A DNA stretch of 64,000 bases from JAYFQE01 sp034927345 (GTDB lineage: Bacteria; Bacillota; Clostridia; Saccharofermentanales; UBA5734): assembly GCA_034927345.1 (NCBI GenBank), contig JAYFQE010000004.1:124001-188000 (forward strand), in the 5' to 3' direction. This document shows positions 1 through 9,287 of this stretch, piece by piece (within the stretch, counting starts at the first letter, position 1; the number at the start of each line of letters is the position of its first letter). The notes beneath the pieces were generated by a model, which saw only the letters and a list, made by a program, of their open reading frames with translations, had not been told where the DNA came from and searched no databases. Both the position numbers and the translations under genes were made by a program.

Positions 1-369
1 AACCATCTTTTGAACTTCCAGATGATCTTGCATATAGTCTTCCGGACCGTGGGTGATGATCAAATCGGGCTGAGCCTGGCGGATAACGTCGATCATGGCC
101 TTGACCTGCTCCGGATCGCGGCTGTTGACTTCGAGGTCGGGGACATCCAGCGTAACTACGGAGGCGGCGCCGATCAAAGCTCCGGCTTCCCGGGCTTCGT
201 CACGCCTGATCAAACGCAGCGGATCAGGTTCGATAATCGCATGGCCGCGATTGCCGTTGGCAACGTGGCAGATGGTAACCTTATCGCCGCGCCGGGCATA
301 AAGCGCCAAGGTCCCAAAACAGGCAATTTCCAAATCATCTGGATGGCAGCCGACCGCCAGAATATTCAT
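1..369 (-). CDS. PIG-L (LmbE-like) deacetylase, N-terminal part
   Basis: The frame is open from an ATG at 369 to the left edge, giving 123 residues with the stop outside the window. The N-terminus reads MNILAVGCHPDDLE, the His-Pro-Asp-Asp zinc motif of PIG-L/LmbE N-acetylsugar deacetylases. Later come NGNRGH and THGPEDYMQDH, the second conserved metal region (family HxxDH). Members remove N-acetyl groups from GlcNAc-type substrates, free or conjugated. It lies downstream of a DegT aminotransferase and a ROK regulator on the same strand, about 106 bp after the aminotransferase stop and behind a hairpin, which suggests amino-sugar chemistry. The substrate cannot be read from the sequence. A second PIG-L protein lies at 18043-18861. 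Confidence 0.88.
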   Translation of the reverse strand, partial: MNILAVGCHPDDLEIACFGTLALYARRGDKVTICHVANGNRGHAIIEPDPLRLIRRDEAREAGALIGAASVVTLDVPDLEVNSRDPEQVKAMIDVIRQAQPDLIITHGPEDYMQDHLEVQKMV

Positions 370-432
370 GTACAAATCTCTCCCTTCATATTGCGGGCGC
401 TTCGGCGTCCGGTTCATGAGTTAATTAAAGCA

Positions 433-474
433 CCATGCGCCTCATTTTTAAATGGGGCGCATGGCATTTTTTTT
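433..474. terminator. Hairpin with T-run, probable terminator
   Basis: CCATGCGCC (433-441) pairs perfectly with GGCGCATGG (456-464), and weaker pairing continues inward. A run of eight T follows on the plus strand at 467-474. Both flanking genes are on the minus strand, where the hairpin is followed only by a weak T-rich stretch. It may act as an attenuator between the aminotransferase and the PIG-L gene. Confidence 0.55.
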
Positions 475-475
475 C

Positions 476-1750
476 TTAAGCTTTCGAATGAGCTTTCAGA
501 GTCGTTTTTACCGCTTCTATGCAGCGTTCGATGTGTTCCGGCTCCCACGACGGATGCAGGAACAAGCTGAAGGTGCAGTCGCGCAGCCGACGGGCGTTCG
601 GGCAGACGACTTCCGCGTAGCGGACGCTGGCGGGATCGGTATATTCTTTTGATTCAAAGGGGAATTTAGCCGCGCCGAAACCATTATGGTCCTTATAGGC
701 TCTTTCGGCGTAGGCTTCCGGCCATTGTATGCCGTAACAGGGAATCCCGAGCTTGCCCAGTTCTTTACAGAACGCGGCGGCGTCAATATCCAGACGGTCG
801 ATATCCAGATTGATCGGATACCACCAGTAAGCGTTCAAGCGGTCGGCTGAGTTGTACGGCAGTTTAGCGATTCCAGGCAGCCCGGCGAACGCTTTGTCAT
901 ACATGGCGGCATATTTGCGGCGGCGGGTCAGATTCCAGTCGTCCAGCCGTTCCAGTTCATTGATGCCGATAACCGATTGAATTTCCGTCATGCGATAATT
1001 GAACCCGATCCGGTTGTGGATGTAAGGCAGTTTTTCTTCGAGCGCCAGCATATTCATCCGTTGGCGGACATCATAACCGTGGTCGCGGAAACTACGGCAT
1101 TCCCAGCCCAGATCCTCGTTGTTGGTGACGACCATGCCGCCTTCGCCGCCGGTTGTGAAATGTTTGCTTTGGCAGAAAGAGAAGCAGCCGACATCACCGA
1201 TCAGGCCGACTTTTGTTCCTTTGAAAACGCCGCCGATGCATTGGGCGCAGTCTTCAATGACTTTCAGGCCGTGGCGGCGGGCAATGTCCAGCACCGGCTC
1301 CATATCGGCGACGACACCGTAGAGATGCACGACAATAATGCCCTTGGTACGGGGGGTGATCAATCCTTCGATCTTGGCGGGATCGATGGTGTGATCATCG
1401 GTAACATCACAAAATACAGGGATGGCGCCGGCCTGGACTGCGGCAAAAGACGAGGCGATGAAAGAATAGGAGGGAACAATAACTTCATCGCCAGGTCCGA
1501 TGCCGAGAGATGCCAAACCGATGTGCAGCGCGGATGTGCCATTGGTACAGGATATGGCCATTTTCGCACCCATCCAGTCAGCCCACTTTTGTTCGAAGAC
1601 CATGCCCTGGGTTCCGGTCCAATAATTGACCTTGCCGCTCTTCAGCGGTTCGAGCACGTCCGTAAAGGTCTTGGGATTGAATTGTGGCCACATAGGGAAC
1701 CCCATTTCAGCTATTCCGGCTCCGTTCATAACTTTTTCTTGCTTTGCCAT
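476..1750 (-). CDS. DegT/DnrJ/EryC1/StrS-type PLP aminotransferase
   Basis: A protein of 424 residues, the normal length for sugar aminotransferases of this family. Visible landmarks are TNGTSALHI (cofactor phosphate loop), PSYSF, the PLP-binding Asp in IEDCAQ (about residue 167) and the Schiff-base Lys in FCQSKHFTTGGEGG (about residue 196). These enzymes transfer an amino group to keto-sugars or, in some branches, to keto-inositols (StsC-like). The start is placed at ATG 1750 because AAGGAG lies 8 nt upstream. A GTG three codons earlier would overlap that site. The ROK gene is 83 bp upstream on the same strand, so the two may be co-transcribed. Aminotransferase activity is fairly sure; the substrate is unknown. 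Confidence 0.9.
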   Translation of the reverse strand: MAKQEKVMNGAGIAEMGFPMWPQFNPKTFTDVLEPLKSGKVNYWTGTQGMVFEQKWADWMGAKMAISCTNGTSALHIGLASLGIGPGDEVIVPSYSFIASSFAAVQAGAIPVFCDVTDDHTIDPAKIEGLITPRTKGIIVVHLYGVVADMEPVLDIARRHGLKVIEDCAQCIGGVFKGTKVGLIGDVGCFSFCQSKHFTTGGEGGMVVTNNEDLGWECRSFRDHGYDVRQRMNMLALEEKLPYIHNRIGFNYRMTEIQSVIGINELERLDDWNLTRRRKYAAMYDKAFAGLPGIAKLPYNSADRLNAYWWYPINLDIDRLDIDAAAFCKELGKLGIPCYGIQWPEAYAERAYKDHNGFGAAKFPFESKEYTDPASVRYAEVVCPNARRLRDCTFSLFLHPSWEPEHIERCIEAVKTTLKAHSKA

Positions 1751-1833
1751 ACGATTCACTCCTTTTTTATTAGTCCATTGACTTTATTAATCGGCGTCAA
1801 CAAAACAATCTTTTGTTTCGCCAGATCATCATG

Positions 1834-3075
1834 CTAAAAAACCTGCGATTGGCCGATTAAATCATCCAGCAGCCATTGCGCCGCGCCCGACGCCATGGCT
1901 TCATCCGGCAGACTGGTCGTTCGGATTCCCGTAGCGGCCGTGTTTTGGCTGATCTTGTCCAAAGCCTCGTTCAGACGCTGAAAAAAAGGTTCTCCGGCCA
2001 AACGGATGGCGCCGCCCAGAACAATATCCGACGGATCCATCATGTTGATCAGGTTGTTGACGCCATAAGCCAGATACTCGGCTTCTTCCTGGATCAGTTT
2101 ATCGGCCAGCGAATCCCCGGCTTCCCAGGCCGCCAGCAAAGCCGCGAATGTTATATGGCCGTTTTCGTCCTGAGCCTTAGCCAGCAGAGACTGCCGGTTT
2201 ACCTGCGCCAGCTCCGCCGCGCGGCGTTCGAGAGCCGGCAGGCTGGCATATAATTCCAGACAGCCGCGGTTATGGCAGGGACAGGTGGCTCCCTGGTAAT
2301 TGATCGTTATATGGCCGATCTCGCCTTGCAGGCCATGAGCTCCGTGAAAAAGCTGGCCATTAATCATCAGGCCGCAGCCGATGCCGTCGCCGACATCGAT
2401 AAAAGCCATGTCGGATTCAGGATAACCGCTGCCCTGGAAATATTCGGCATAACACCAGAAAGCGGATTCATTGCCCAAACGGATCGGTACCTGGAGACGC
2501 TCGCCCATGATTCTGACGAAATCGTCGTCCGGTGAAAAAGGGATAACAGTCGAGGTTATGACACGGCTGGTTTTATGATCGATCAAGGCCGGCACGGCGA
2601 AGACAATGCCCAGCAGCTCTTCCTTGACAATATGACTGTCCTGCAGCAATGACGTGGCGGAATTCGCCATCTGATCACCTAGTCGGGTGAAATCCGTGAT
2701 TTTAATATCAACGCGGGCGACAACCTGCAGGATTAAATTGAATAGAACCAGCCGGTATCCGCGGCTGCCCAGTTCGACAACCATCAGATATCCGCCCTGG
2801 GGGTTGATTTCCAGTAAAATAGGTTTTCTGCCGCTGCCCGAGGATTGGCCGGCGCCGATTTCCCGTACCATGTTCAATCGCATTAAATCGCCGATCAAAT
2901 GAGACACCGTTGTTGGGCTCAGTTGATTGCGGATAGCCAGCTCAGCGCGAGATAAGGGCCCCTGGCGCCGCAAATCGGCAAAAATGCGGTTGAGGTTGGT
3001 CATCTTCATCTGTTGTTGGCTGACAGGTTTTCCTGTTTGTCCCGATAAAGCGGCTGGCGACATTTTAAAACTCAT
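1834..3075 (-). CDS. ROK-family transcriptional regulator (NagC/XylR type)
   Basis: A protein of 413 residues. An N-terminal winged helix covers about residues 25-85 (LSRAELAIRNQLSPTTVSHL is the helix-turn-helix). A ROK sugar-kinase-like domain follows, with the zinc motif CPCHNRGCLE, a variant of CxCGxxGCxE with His for Gly, and an EIGHI metal-binding segment. The full HTH plus ROK layout marks it as a repressor rather than a kinase. A good minus-strand promoter lies upstream at 3165-3193. The likely targets are its own operon with the DegT and PIG-L genes. The start is ambiguous: the AAAGGA site is only 2 nt from ATG 3075 but 13 nt from the next ATG, four codons on. Confidence 0.9.
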   Translation of the reverse strand: MSFKMSPAALSGQTGKPVSQQQMKMTNLNRIFADLRRQGPLSRAELAIRNQLSPTTVSHLIGDLMRLNMVREIGAGQSSGSGRKPILLEINPQGGYLMVVELGSRGYRLVLFNLILQVVARVDIKITDFTRLGDQMANSATSLLQDSHIVKEELLGIVFAVPALIDHKTSRVITSTVIPFSPDDDFVRIMGERLQVPIRLGNESAFWCYAEYFQGSGYPESDMAFIDVGDGIGCGLMINGQLFHGAHGLQGEIGHITINYQGATCPCHNRGCLELYASLPALERRAAELAQVNRQSLLAKAQDENGHITFAALLAAWEAGDSLADKLIQEEAEYLAYGVNNLINMMDPSDIVLGGAIRLAGEPFFQRLNEALDKISQNTAATGIRTTSLPDEAMASGAAQWLLDDLIGQSQVF

Positions 3076-3164
3076 TTCCTTTAAAATTCCGGGTTGGCAG
3101 TCCGGTGGCGGAAGGGCAGATTATTCATGTGTTTATAAATTTCTCCAGTGGATTAACTAATTGA

Positions 3165-3193
3165 AGCATAACAATTCGCTTATCCTTTGTCAA
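3165..3193 (-). promoter_or_regulatory. Sigma-A promoter for the ROK gene
   Basis: On the minus strand a perfect -35 TTGACA (3193-3188) is followed by 17 bp and TATGCT (3170-3165). The TTCAATTAGTTAA-like AT-rich sequence just downstream could hold a ROK operator, but no clear palindrome was found. Confidence 0.65.
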
Positions 3194-3215
3194 GGTTTTG
3201 ACGGATGTTTTAGCG

Positions 3216-4181
3216 TCAGTTTTTCATTTCGGCCAGGAACAGGAAAGCCTGATCTTCGAATTCAGGATAGGTTTCGTGGGCAAAATCCGGGAACAGCACA
3301 ATTTCCTTGGGCGCCGTGATTTTGTTATAAGCCGCGAACTGGGTTGACGGCGGGCAAACGGTATCCATCAGGCCGGTTGCCTGCAGGACGCGGCCGCGGA
3401 TCCGATTAGCCAGATGCTGGACGTCAATGTAACCGAGTTGATTGAATATGGCCTCTTCCCGTGAATGCATCGGATCGTATTTGCGGAAATAAGTCCGGAT
3501 TTCCTCATAAGCATCCTTAGCCAGATCCATTTCCCAAACGCGGCGATAATCACAGAGAAACGGGCAGCGGGGAGCCAGGCGGTTGATCCGCGGTTCCAGG
3601 CCGGCGCAGGCCAAAGTCAGCCCGCCGCCTTGCGATCCGCCCATGGCCGCTACGCGGGTTTCGTCGACTTCCGGCAGATTCATGACTATGCCGGCCAGTT
3701 GAGCTGTATCGAGAAAGATATGGCGCATCAGCATATTCTCCGGAGCGTCGTCCAGACCGCGGATGATATGCCCGCAGTAGGTCGTGCCCAGCACGCCGCC
3801 GACATCCTGGGACAGACCGCCCTGACCGCGGCAATCCAGAGCGGCGACAGAGAACCCGAGCGATACATAATCCAGTTTATCGAACCAGTAGCCGCTGCTG
3901 CCTGTATAGCCATGAAATTGCAGAACCGCCGGATGCGGTTCCGGAGCGTTCAGAGGCCGGATGTATTTCGCGTGAATTCTGGCGCCGCGAACACCGGTGA
4001 AGTAGAGATCGAAGCATTCGGCGCCGGGGACTTGAAACGAAGCGGGAATCAATTCCAGGCCTGGATCGACGGCCTGCATTTCCTGTAAGGCGTCATGCCA
4101 ATAGGCATCAAAATGTTCCGGCCGGGGATTGGTTCCCTGATAAGTCCGTAAAGCCTCCAGCGGCATATCGATCAGCGGCAT
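3216..4181 (-). CDS. Acetyl xylan esterase / cephalosporin-C deacetylase family (CE7-like)
   Basis: A protein of 321 residues from the preferred start. The alpha/beta-hydrolase fold carries the CE7 signatures RGQGG, GGSQGGGL (nucleophile Ser) and FAHE (catalytic His), with an Asp in the MDTVCPP segment. The oxyanion region is QFHGYTG. CE7 enzymes remove acetyl groups from xylo-oligosaccharides and other small acetylated sugars, usually in the cytoplasm; no signal peptide is seen here. GGGAGG lies 7-8 nt before ATG 4181, whereas the ATG ten codons upstream has no ribosome site. The gene is divergent from the PHP gene, with 185 bp between starts. Confidence 0.88.
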   Translation of the reverse strand: MPLIDMPLEALRTYQGTNPRPEHFDAYWHDALQEMQAVDPGLELIPASFQVPGAECFDLYFTGVRGARIHAKYIRPLNAPEPHPAVLQFHGYTGSSGYWFDKLDYVSLGFSVAALDCRGQGGLSQDVGGVLGTTYCGHIIRGLDDAPENMLMRHIFLDTAQLAGIVMNLPEVDETRVAAMGGSQGGGLTLACAGLEPRINRLAPRCPFLCDYRRVWEMDLAKDAYEEIRTYFRKYDPMHSREEAIFNQLGYIDVQHLANRIRGRVLQATGLMDTVCPPSTQFAAYNKITAPKEIVLFPDFAHETYPEFEDQAFLFLAEMKN

Positions 4182-4366
4182 ATATGGATCCTCCCAATAT
4201 GTTTTTCTCATTATAACAAAAATTGTATTTAATGACGCAGGGAAATGCGAAAAACAAAATTGTGTAAAAAAGAGGCAAGATTATGTAAATTTCCATGCCG
4301 CATAACCCATGTCGGGGACTGATGCGTTATAATAAAAAGCAATATTTTAATCGAGGTGCCTATCAG

Positions 4367-5704
4367 ATGAGTGCAGGAAAAAAATATTCTGTCAGCCCGA
4401 AAATTGTTCTTGCAGGACAAGAAACGATAATCACGTTTTTTCTACCGCCGGACCGGCCGGCGGAAGCGGCCGGAGCCGCTGAACCGGCGTATCGCCTGCT
4501 GCATATCGCCTTGCAGCAATCCGGCGGCGCTCTGAATCGGGACGCAGCCGTACCGGTAACCTGGAATGCCGACGGCACTTTGTCAGCCCGCATCTTATTT
4601 GCCGGAGAACAGGAGCATCAGCTGCGTCTGTATGCCGGTGAAGCCGATTATGACCAGCCAGCCGCCGTATTGACCGTTTATTCCGTCGAAGCAGACCTTT
4701 ACGCCCGGACACCTTATAAAGGCGATTTACATATGCATTCCTGCCGTTCCGACGGCCTGGACACACCTGCCCATGTGGCGGCCGCCTGCCGCAGAATCGG
4801 TCTGGATTTCATGGCGCTTACCGACCACGGCCAATATGCCCCCTCGATTGAAGCTCAGGAGGCTTTCGCCCATGCGGCCGTGGATCTGCGTATTTTTCGC
4901 GGGGAAGAAGTGCATGCGCCGGACAATCCGCTGCATATCATCAATTTCGGCGGTTGCTTCAGCATCAACACCTTGTTTAAACAACCCGGTTTTTCCGATG
5001 AAATAGCGCAGCGCGTTCAACGGACGGGCAGCCTTCCGCCGGGTGTCGACCGCTATCAATACGCCGTTTCCACCTGGATTTTTGATCAAATCCGCCGCGC
5101 CGGCGGACTAGGCATCTATTGCCATCCCTATTGGTTCTGGCCGCAGCAGAACGGCCGACAGGGTTATTATATCAACGAGCCGTTGATCAGCCATCTGTTC
5201 GACACGCAGCCTTATGACGCTTTGGAACTGTTGGGCGGCTACCATCTTTACGAGGCGGATTCCAACATCCTTCAGGTTGCCCGGTATCAGGACGAACGGG
5301 CCAAAGGCCGCGCGATTCCCATTGTCGGCGTTTCGGATGCCCACGGCTGCGAGACGGGCAAGCTGTTCGGCTGGTTTTATACGCTGGTGTTTGCCGCCGG
5401 ATCCGATTTGCCGGATTTGATTGCCGGCATCAAAGGCTTGTACAGCGTGGCCATTGAAGCGCTGCCGAACGAAGTTGTTCGTGTTTATGGCCCTTTCAGG
5501 CTGGTCAAGTTTGCTTTATTCTTATTGCGGGAAGTGTTTCCTGAGCATGACGCGCTTTGCGCCGAAGAGGGGCGCGCCATGCTGGCCATGATCGGCGAAA
5601 AGGATCCCGGCGATTCCAGATCCGCCGAACAAGCGGCCGAATGGCTGCAAACAGCCCAGGGGCGGGCCCCGGATTATATCAATCAGGCTTACGGCCGGAA
5701 ATAA
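4367..5704 (+). CDS. PHP-domain metallohydrolase, CehA/McbA-like
   Basis: A protein of 445 residues. An N-terminal beta-rich region (about residues 1-115) precedes a PHP domain starting at YKGDLHMHSCRSDG, whose HxH binds metal. LTDHG, the Glu in RGEEVH, YCHPYW and VSDAHG are further metal-site motifs. The layout matches CehA/McbA-type PHP hydrolases, which act on phosphoester or carbamate-like bonds. The start at 4367 is set by GAGGTG 8 nt upstream; the in-frame ATG at 4295 has no ribosome site. There is no signal peptide. The beta-CASP gene follows 18 bp downstream and is probably co-transcribed. The substrate is unknown. Confidence 0.8.
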   Translation: MSAGKKYSVSPKIVLAGQETIITFFLPPDRPAEAAGAAEPAYRLLHIALQQSGGALNRDAAVPVTWNADGTLSARILFAGEQEHQLRLYAGEADYDQPAAVLTVYSVEADLYARTPYKGDLHMHSCRSDGLDTPAHVAAACRRIGLDFMALTDHGQYAPSIEAQEAFAHAAVDLRIFRGEEVHAPDNPLHIINFGGCFSINTLFKQPGFSDEIAQRVQRTGSLPPGVDRYQYAVSTWIFDQIRRAGGLGIYCHPYWFWPQQNGRQGYYINEPLISHLFDTQPYDALELLGGYHLYEADSNILQVARYQDERAKGRAIPIVGVSDAHGCETGKLFGWFYTLVFAAGSDLPDLIAGIKGLYSVAIEALPNEVVRVYGPFRLVKFALFLLREVFPEHDALCAEEGRAMLAMIGEKDPGDSRSAEQAAEWLQTAQGRAPDYINQAYGRK

Positions 5705-5722
5705 ACGAACGGAGGACACAAC

Positions 5723-7366
5723 ATGAAAATCACATTTCTTGGCGCGGCGGAAACCGTTACCGGATCATGCTATCTGGTGGAAACCGATCAAACGTCTTTT
5801 CTGGTTGACTGCGGCATGCATCAAGGCCATCTCCATGAAGAACAGATGAATCGGGCGCCTTTTCCGTTTCGCATGGACAATATCGATTTTGTCCTTCTGA
5901 CCCATGCCCATATCGATCACAGCGGCCGGATCCCCAAACTGTATGTCGACGGTTACCGGAATCCGGTTTATGCCACCCAGGCGACTTGCGATTTATGCCA
6001 GATCATGCTGCCGGATTCGGGACATATCCAGGAGATGGAAGAAGAATGGCAGAACCGGAAGAACACCCGTGCCGGAAAACCGGTTGACAAGGCGATCTAT
6101 ACGATGGACGACGCCGTCAAATCCTGCAGCCTGTTTAAACCTCTCAAATACAACGCAACCTTTAATCCGGCATCTGATGTCAGAGTCGCTTTCCGGGACG
6201 CCGGACATATTCTGGGTTCGGCAATCCTGGAAATCTGGGTTCAAGAAGCCGGGCGCGAATCGAAAATCGTCTTCTCAGGCGACCTGGGCAATAAAAACAT
6301 GCCGATTCTGCGTGATCCGACCATCATAGACGGCGCCGATTATCTGGTTCTGGAATCAACTTACGGCGATCGCCTCCATCCCAACGGCACGGACAAGGTC
6401 GAACGTTTTGTTTCGGTCATCAACGAAACAATCGCCAGGGGCGGCAATGTGATTATCCCCTCGTTTGCCGTCGGACGCACTCAGGAAATTATCTACGCCC
6501 TGCATAGCGCCGGCGAAAAATACCAGGACCAACGCATGGCCTTTATGCAGACGCCGGTTTATATCGACAGCCCTCTGGCTGTTTCCGCTACCCGTGTGTT
6601 TCGTGAAAACACCGATTGCTACGACGACGAAGCCCGGCAGTACATTGCCAACGGCGATAATCCGCTGGATTTCCCCAACCTCCATTTTACCCGCAGCGTT
6701 GATGAATCAAAATTGCTAAACCAAAGCGAAGAAAGTAAAATTATCATATCGGCCAGCGGCATGTGCGATGCCGGGCGGATCAAGCACCACCTCAAACATA
6801 ATTTGTGGCGGCCGGATTCGACGATTCTTTTTGTCGGCTATCAGGCTCAGGGAACCTTGGGCCGGCAAATTATCGACGGCGCGAAGATCGTGAAAATCTT
6901 TGGCGAGGAGATCGTGATTCACGCTCATATAGAAGCCAATCAAGGCTTCTCAGGTCACGCCGACCGCGACGGCTTGCTGGACTGGGTTGCCGCCATGAAA
7001 CAAAAACCGGTTCAGATTCTTCTGGTCCACGGCGAACCGGAAGTGATCAACTCCTTTTCGGCGTCGATCAGTCAGCGTTTGGGTTTGGATACCCACATTG
7101 CCCGCTTGAATGAAACGCTGACGCTCGGCGCGCCGGTTGAGCATGGCCGGTTGGTTCCGGAAAAGCTGCGTGATCCGCGGCTGGCCAAGACAACCTGGGT
7201 TCTCGATACACTGCAAGCCGATTTTATTTCCGCCCTGGAACGGTTGAAAGATGATGTCGGCCAGGCAGCGACAAAGGATGAACTGGATACTGTCCTGGCG
7301 TCTCTGCAAACCAAACTGGAACAGACGACAGAGCAGCTCCTGGCCGGACATCGTATTCCTCAATAA
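5723..7366 (+). CDS. Metallo-beta-lactamase / beta-CASP RNase-like protein
   Basis: A protein of 547 residues. The metallo-beta-lactamase core has THAHIDHSG (HxHxDH zinc motif), the third His in DAGHILGSA and the Asp in FSGDLG. The beta-CASP insert includes ESTYGDR, SFAVGRTQE, SASGMCDAGRI and SGHADRDG. These are the hallmarks of CPSF73/Ysh1-like RNA-processing nucleases (KH-free bacterial branch, often annotated RNA-metabolising MBL hydrolase). The C-terminal 120 residues form a charged helical tail. GGAGGA precedes the start. The gene probably forms an operon with the PHP gene and converges on the fucosidase with 12 bp between stops. The RNA target is unknown. Confidence 0.9.
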   Translation: MKITFLGAAETVTGSCYLVETDQTSFLVDCGMHQGHLHEEQMNRAPFPFRMDNIDFVLLTHAHIDHSGRIPKLYVDGYRNPVYATQATCDLCQIMLPDSGHIQEMEEEWQNRKNTRAGKPVDKAIYTMDDAVKSCSLFKPLKYNATFNPASDVRVAFRDAGHILGSAILEIWVQEAGRESKIVFSGDLGNKNMPILRDPTIIDGADYLVLESTYGDRLHPNGTDKVERFVSVINETIARGGNVIIPSFAVGRTQEIIYALHSAGEKYQDQRMAFMQTPVYIDSPLAVSATRVFRENTDCYDDEARQYIANGDNPLDFPNLHFTRSVDESKLLNQSEESKIIISASGMCDAGRIKHHLKHNLWRPDSTILFVGYQAQGTLGRQIIDGAKIVKIFGEEIVIHAHIEANQGFSGHADRDGLLDWVAAMKQKPVQILLVHGEPEVINSFSASISQRLGLDTHIARLNETLTLGAPVEHGRLVPEKLRDPRLAKTTWVLDTLQADFISALERLKDDVGQAATKDELDTVLASLQTKLEQTTEQLLAGHRIPQ

Positions 7367-7378
7367 TGGAGTCGGCCC

Positions 7379-9115
7379 TCAGCCGATCGGGTAAAGACGC
7401 AGATGGACAAACTTAAAACCGCCGGCATCAGCCGGATTGCACCGGTTCAGGGTTAAAACAAGCGTCATGGACCCGGCTGCCGGCAGCGAGATGACGCAGG
7501 GCCGGGACAAGGCGCCGGTGCAATAACGCGTCAGAAGACTGTCCAGATCGCCGTCTCGGGTCAGTTTACCGCCGGCAGTCCGGCCGTCGCAGGCCACGCT
7601 GATATCATGGCCGCCGATCCATGGTTCTTTATAACAACCATTGCTGGCGACTTCGATCTGATAAGTCCCGGCTGAATAAAGCTGGAAAGACCAGCTCAGC
7701 TCCGTTGCCGAATCCGTCCAGCCGTCGATTGCCGATGCCCGATTAAGCTTGGCTTGCCCTTTGATCATCGCGGCGGCAGCCGTCAGCAAGATACTGCCGT
7801 CCGGCTGTTGAATGATGCCGCTGTCAAGATCCGTCTGTCCGGAAAAAGTGAGTTTAACAACCGGCATAACCGCCGCATCATCCATCGGGGGCAGCTGAAC
7901 TGTCGTTTGGACGGCTCCGGCCGCCGGTTCATTCTGGGTAAAAGACAAAGGCTGCCCGGTTGACAGAAGGCTAGCTGCGGAAACCTGGCTGCGGATGCCG
8001 TTTATTTGCAAAAGGCCATCCTTAATGATTTCGGGATGATGCAGGTGGAAATACAAGCTGTCCTGCCGGGCGGTAACAGGACCGGCAGCCGGTTCAAATG
8101 AAAACGGATTGGGCTGGGCGCCGATTATGGCCTCGGCGTTTTGGTCCATCCAGTGTCCGACTTCATGCATGACCGCCTGGGCCCGGGCCGGTATCCGACC
8201 CAGATGATCAGGGCCGACATTCAGAAGGTAATTCACGTCGCGGGATGCCAGACGGCCCAACAGCGAAACGGTTTCACGGGGATTTTTCCAATTTTGGTCA
8301 AATGACTTATAGCCCCAGGTATCATTTAAAGTCGCTGCCGTTTCGAATAGCCCGCCCTGCTTGCGGGCGGCCGGCACCTGATTGTCGCCCAATGACGTAT
8401 AATCGCCCAGCCCGTTGCCGATCCGCGAATTGATCAGGCAGCCGGGCTGATATCTTTTCACCAGATCGTACAATTCCTGGCTTTGCGCCGGCGAAATGGT
8501 GCGCGGCGTGTCAAACCAGATTAAACATAAATCACCGAATTTGGTCAGGATCTCCTGGACCTGAGGTTTGATCTTGCGTTCAAAACAACGGCTGTAATCT
8601 TTCGCCGCAACGTCCGGATAATCCCAGTCATTGGTCCAGCTCATCACGCCGCAGTTTTTATCTTCTGCCAGGTAACCGCCGCCGTCCGGATCATGCCAGT
8701 CCAGATCCTGTGAATAATAGAGCCCCAGCTTCAAGCCGTGCTTATAACAAGCCTCGGCTAATTCCGCGATCGGATCTCGCTTGAAGGGGGTCGCGTCATA
8801 GATATTATAAGCGTCAACTTCCGAGTGATAGAGGGCAAATCCTTCATGATGCTTGCTGGTCAGAACCAGATAATGCATCCCGCAGTCTTTAGCCAGCCTG
8901 ACCCAGTCTTCAGCCTGAAAACCAACCGGATTAAAAGCTTTGGCCAATTGGGCATATCTTTGCCCGGGAATCCGGAAATAAGACTGGATCCATTCGCCGA
9001 TCGTTTCACATCGCCGGCCTTGCCATTCGCCGCCCAATAAGGAATAAAGCCCCCAATGAAGCATAAAACCAAACCGTGCTTCCCGAAACCATTTTTTGCT
9101 ATCCAAAAGACCCAT
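7379..9115 (-). CDS. GH29-type alpha-L-fucosidase
   Basis: A protein of 578 residues. The GH29 catalytic domain spans about residues 1-340: FGFMLHWGLYS at the N-terminus, the substrate-contact LTSKHHEGF (about 86-93), GLYYSQDLDWH and the expected nucleophile Asp in LIWFDTP (about residue 202). The C-terminal 240 residues are beta-rich and probably carbohydrate-binding. GH29 enzymes release alpha-L-fucose from host glycans or plant xyloglucan. There is no signal peptide, so it should act inside on imported oligosaccharides. The start is doubtful: AGAGGGAGG abuts the ATG with no spacing, while a TTG three codons in (9106) is spaced 9 nt from the same site. Confidence 0.88.
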   Translation of the reverse strand: MGLLDSKKWFREARFGFMLHWGLYSLLGGEWQGRRCETIGEWIQSYFRIPGQRYAQLAKAFNPVGFQAEDWVRLAKDCGMHYLVLTSKHHEGFALYHSEVDAYNIYDATPFKRDPIAELAEACYKHGLKLGLYYSQDLDWHDPDGGGYLAEDKNCGVMSWTNDWDYPDVAAKDYSRCFERKIKPQVQEILTKFGDLCLIWFDTPRTISPAQSQELYDLVKRYQPGCLINSRIGNGLGDYTSLGDNQVPAARKQGGLFETAATLNDTWGYKSFDQNWKNPRETVSLLGRLASRDVNYLLNVGPDHLGRIPARAQAVMHEVGHWMDQNAEAIIGAQPNPFSFEPAAGPVTARQDSLYFHLHHPEIIKDGLLQINGIRSQVSAASLLSTGQPLSFTQNEPAAGAVQTTVQLPPMDDAAVMPVVKLTFSGQTDLDSGIIQQPDGSILLTAAAAMIKGQAKLNRASAIDGWTDSATELSWSFQLYSAGTYQIEVASNGCYKEPWIGGHDISVACDGRTAGGKLTRDGDLDSLLTRYCTGALSRPCVISLPAAGSMTLVLTLNRCNPADAGGFKFVHLRLYPIG

Positions 9116-9124
9116 CCTCCCTCT
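9116..9124 (-). promoter_or_regulatory. Ribosome-binding site that questions the fucosidase ATG
   Basis: AGAGGGAGG on the minus strand touches the ATG at 9115-9113 with no spacer, which is unfavourable. The TTG at 9106-9104 lies 9 nt away. Initiation at TTG would shorten the protein by three residues without affecting the GH29 domain. Confidence 0.5.
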
Positions 9125-9229
9125 ATATAGAAATCATCTTCAGTATAAGGCGTAAATCAATAAGGCCAATAGACAAAAAGAACGAGAATTTGGAGAAAAG
9201 TAACCTTCTGTCAACGAGACGGCGCGGCT

Positions 9230-9258
9230 TTGAGATCAAAGGCAAACTATGCTACAAT
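9230..9258 (+). promoter_or_regulatory. Sigma-A promoter for the MscS gene
   Basis: TTGAGA (9230-9235), a spacer of exactly 17 bp, then TACAAT (9253-9258). Transcription would begin near 9265, leaving a short leader to the ATG at 9288. Confidence 0.65.
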
Positions 9259-9287
9259 ATGAAAAAATCTTGATCTGGGGGACCGAT

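Noticed and set aside
10..570. 186-codon plus-strand frame at the left edge
   Set aside because: Antisense to the PIG-L gene on the minus strand, whose HPDD motif is clear.
977..1837. 286-codon plus-strand frame
   Set aside because: Fully antisense to the DegT aminotransferase, which has all catalytic motifs; no ribosome site or family match.
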